Source of the DNA: Mycolicibacterium diernhoferi
GTDB taxonomy: Bacteria; Actinomycetota; Actinomycetes; Mycobacteriales; Mycobacteriaceae
Direction of reading: 5' to 3'
Assembly: GCF_019456655.1 (NCBI RefSeq)
Contig: NZ_CP080332.1
Location: forward strand, 5,394,001-5,458,000
Length of the DNA stretch: 64,000 nucleotides
Shown here: piece by piece, positions 63,707 through 64,000 of the stretch
How positions within the stretch are numbered: position 1 is the stretch's first letter
Layout of the letters: the number at the start of each line of letters is the position of its first letter
Program-made: the position numbers and the translations under genes
Notes under the pieces: model-generated
Told to the model about the DNA's origin: nothing
The model's database searches: none
What the model saw: the letters and a program-made list of their open reading frames with translations, nothing else

Positions 63707-64000
63707 CTACCGAGCGCCCAGCAGGTGCTCGATCGCCAATTGCTGCAGCGCCACGAAGCCACAGCCTCGGCCGCCGAAGTAGGCGGCGGCATCGAATTCC
63801 TCATAGGCGGACGGGTCCGCCAGCAGGTCCGCGTAGGTCTCGCCGGAGGCCAGCGTGGGCTCGCGGAGTTCGGCGACCTTCGCGGCCGCCATCGCCTCCT
63901 GCACCTCCGGATCGGCGCGGAACGCCGCGGCACGCTGACGCAGCAGCAGGTACATCCGCATGTTGGCCGCGGCCGACGCCCACACCCCGTCGCCGTCCTC
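63707..64000 (-). CDS. xylA: Xylose isomerase, C-terminal part (cut by the window edge)
   Basis: The frame runs from the right edge to a stop at 63709-63707, giving the last ~97 residues. [37 protein letters not shown] and [17 protein letters not shown] are the conserved end of actinobacterial xylose isomerases. The enzyme turns D-xylose into D-xylulose. As the first gene seen in the minus-strand unit it identifies the ABC transporter after it as a xylose importer. The N-terminal catalytic residues lie outside the window. Confidence 0.92.
   Translation of the reverse strand, partial: EDGDGVWASAAANMRMYLLLRQRAAAFRADPEVQEAMAAAKVAELREPTLASGETYADLLADPSAYEEFDAAAYFGGRGCGFVALQQLAIEHLLGAR

Overview
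The window reads as chromosome of a high-GC actinobacterium, most likely a rapidly growing mycobacterium (Mycobacterium/Mycolicibacterium). The main reason is that about 27.4-59.6 kb follows, gene by gene, the cholesterol-degradation region of M. tuberculosis (ltp2-chsH1-chsH2-chsE2-chsE1-cyp125 / fadA5-ddn / two SDRs / echA20-ipdA-ipdB-ipdC / fadA6-kstR2 / ipdF-fadE30 / fadD3-fadE31-32-33-aspB). An F420-type Ddn reductase, type VII-secretion-like proteins and a GjpA/PE_PGRS-like exported protein agree with this. A xylose uptake and isomerase operon at the right edge suggests an environmental species rather than an obligate pathogen.

Region 1 (about 0-24 kb) is a cell-surface polysaccharide locus, mostly on the minus strand. 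Reading leftward from 24.2 kb it holds a LuxR-type regulator with a degenerate receiver, a glmS paralogue, a polyprenyl glycosylphosphotransferase, rmlA, a UDP-glucose dehydrogenase, an Alg14/Alg13-like glycosyltransferase and a CDP-/dTDP-deoxysugar-like block. That block has a cytidylyltransferase, two TylCIII-type C-methyltransferases, an RmlC-like epimerase, an extended SDR and a PIG-L deacetylase. Further left are methyltransferases, a tandem cysteine-repeat protein of unknown function, an aminomutase-like enzyme, a second glycosyltransferase, a Wzx flippase, a GMC oxidoreductase and an SDR broken by an in-frame amber codon. No polymerase and no recognisable NDP-glucose 4,6-dehydratase are visible. 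Parts of this region are clearly more AT-rich than the steroid region, which suggests a separate history.

Region 2 (24.2-27.4 kb) is a junction: a GAF-ANTAR sensor protein and a pair of Gly/Gln-rich proteins with WxG and YxxxD motifs that look like type VII secretion substrates. In M. tuberculosis the place next to ltp2 is held by a PPE gene.

Region 3 (27.4-59.6 kb) degrades the sterol side chain (KstR-type genes) and the last two rings (KstR2-type genes). I can see one KstR-type operator in the cyp125/fadA5 divergent promoter and three KstR2-type operators, in front of echA20 and its divergent SDR, kstR2, and fadD3/fadE30. Compared with M. tuberculosis, a phospholipase D-like protein, a zinc alcohol dehydrogenase and an exported lipase sit between ipdC and fadA6 where fdxB would be, and a GjpA-like protein sits where PPE64 would be. 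An exported histidine phosphatase, a small membrane protein and a second Ddn-like protein are inserted after ddn.

Region 4 (59.6-64 kb) holds an alpha/beta hydrolase and a xylose operon (xylA, cut by the window edge, then the substrate-binding lipoprotein, ATPase and permease). Two strong intrinsic-type hairpins (37733-37785 and 51841-51872) separate convergent units. I saw no rRNA, tRNA, CRISPR array or insertion sequence.
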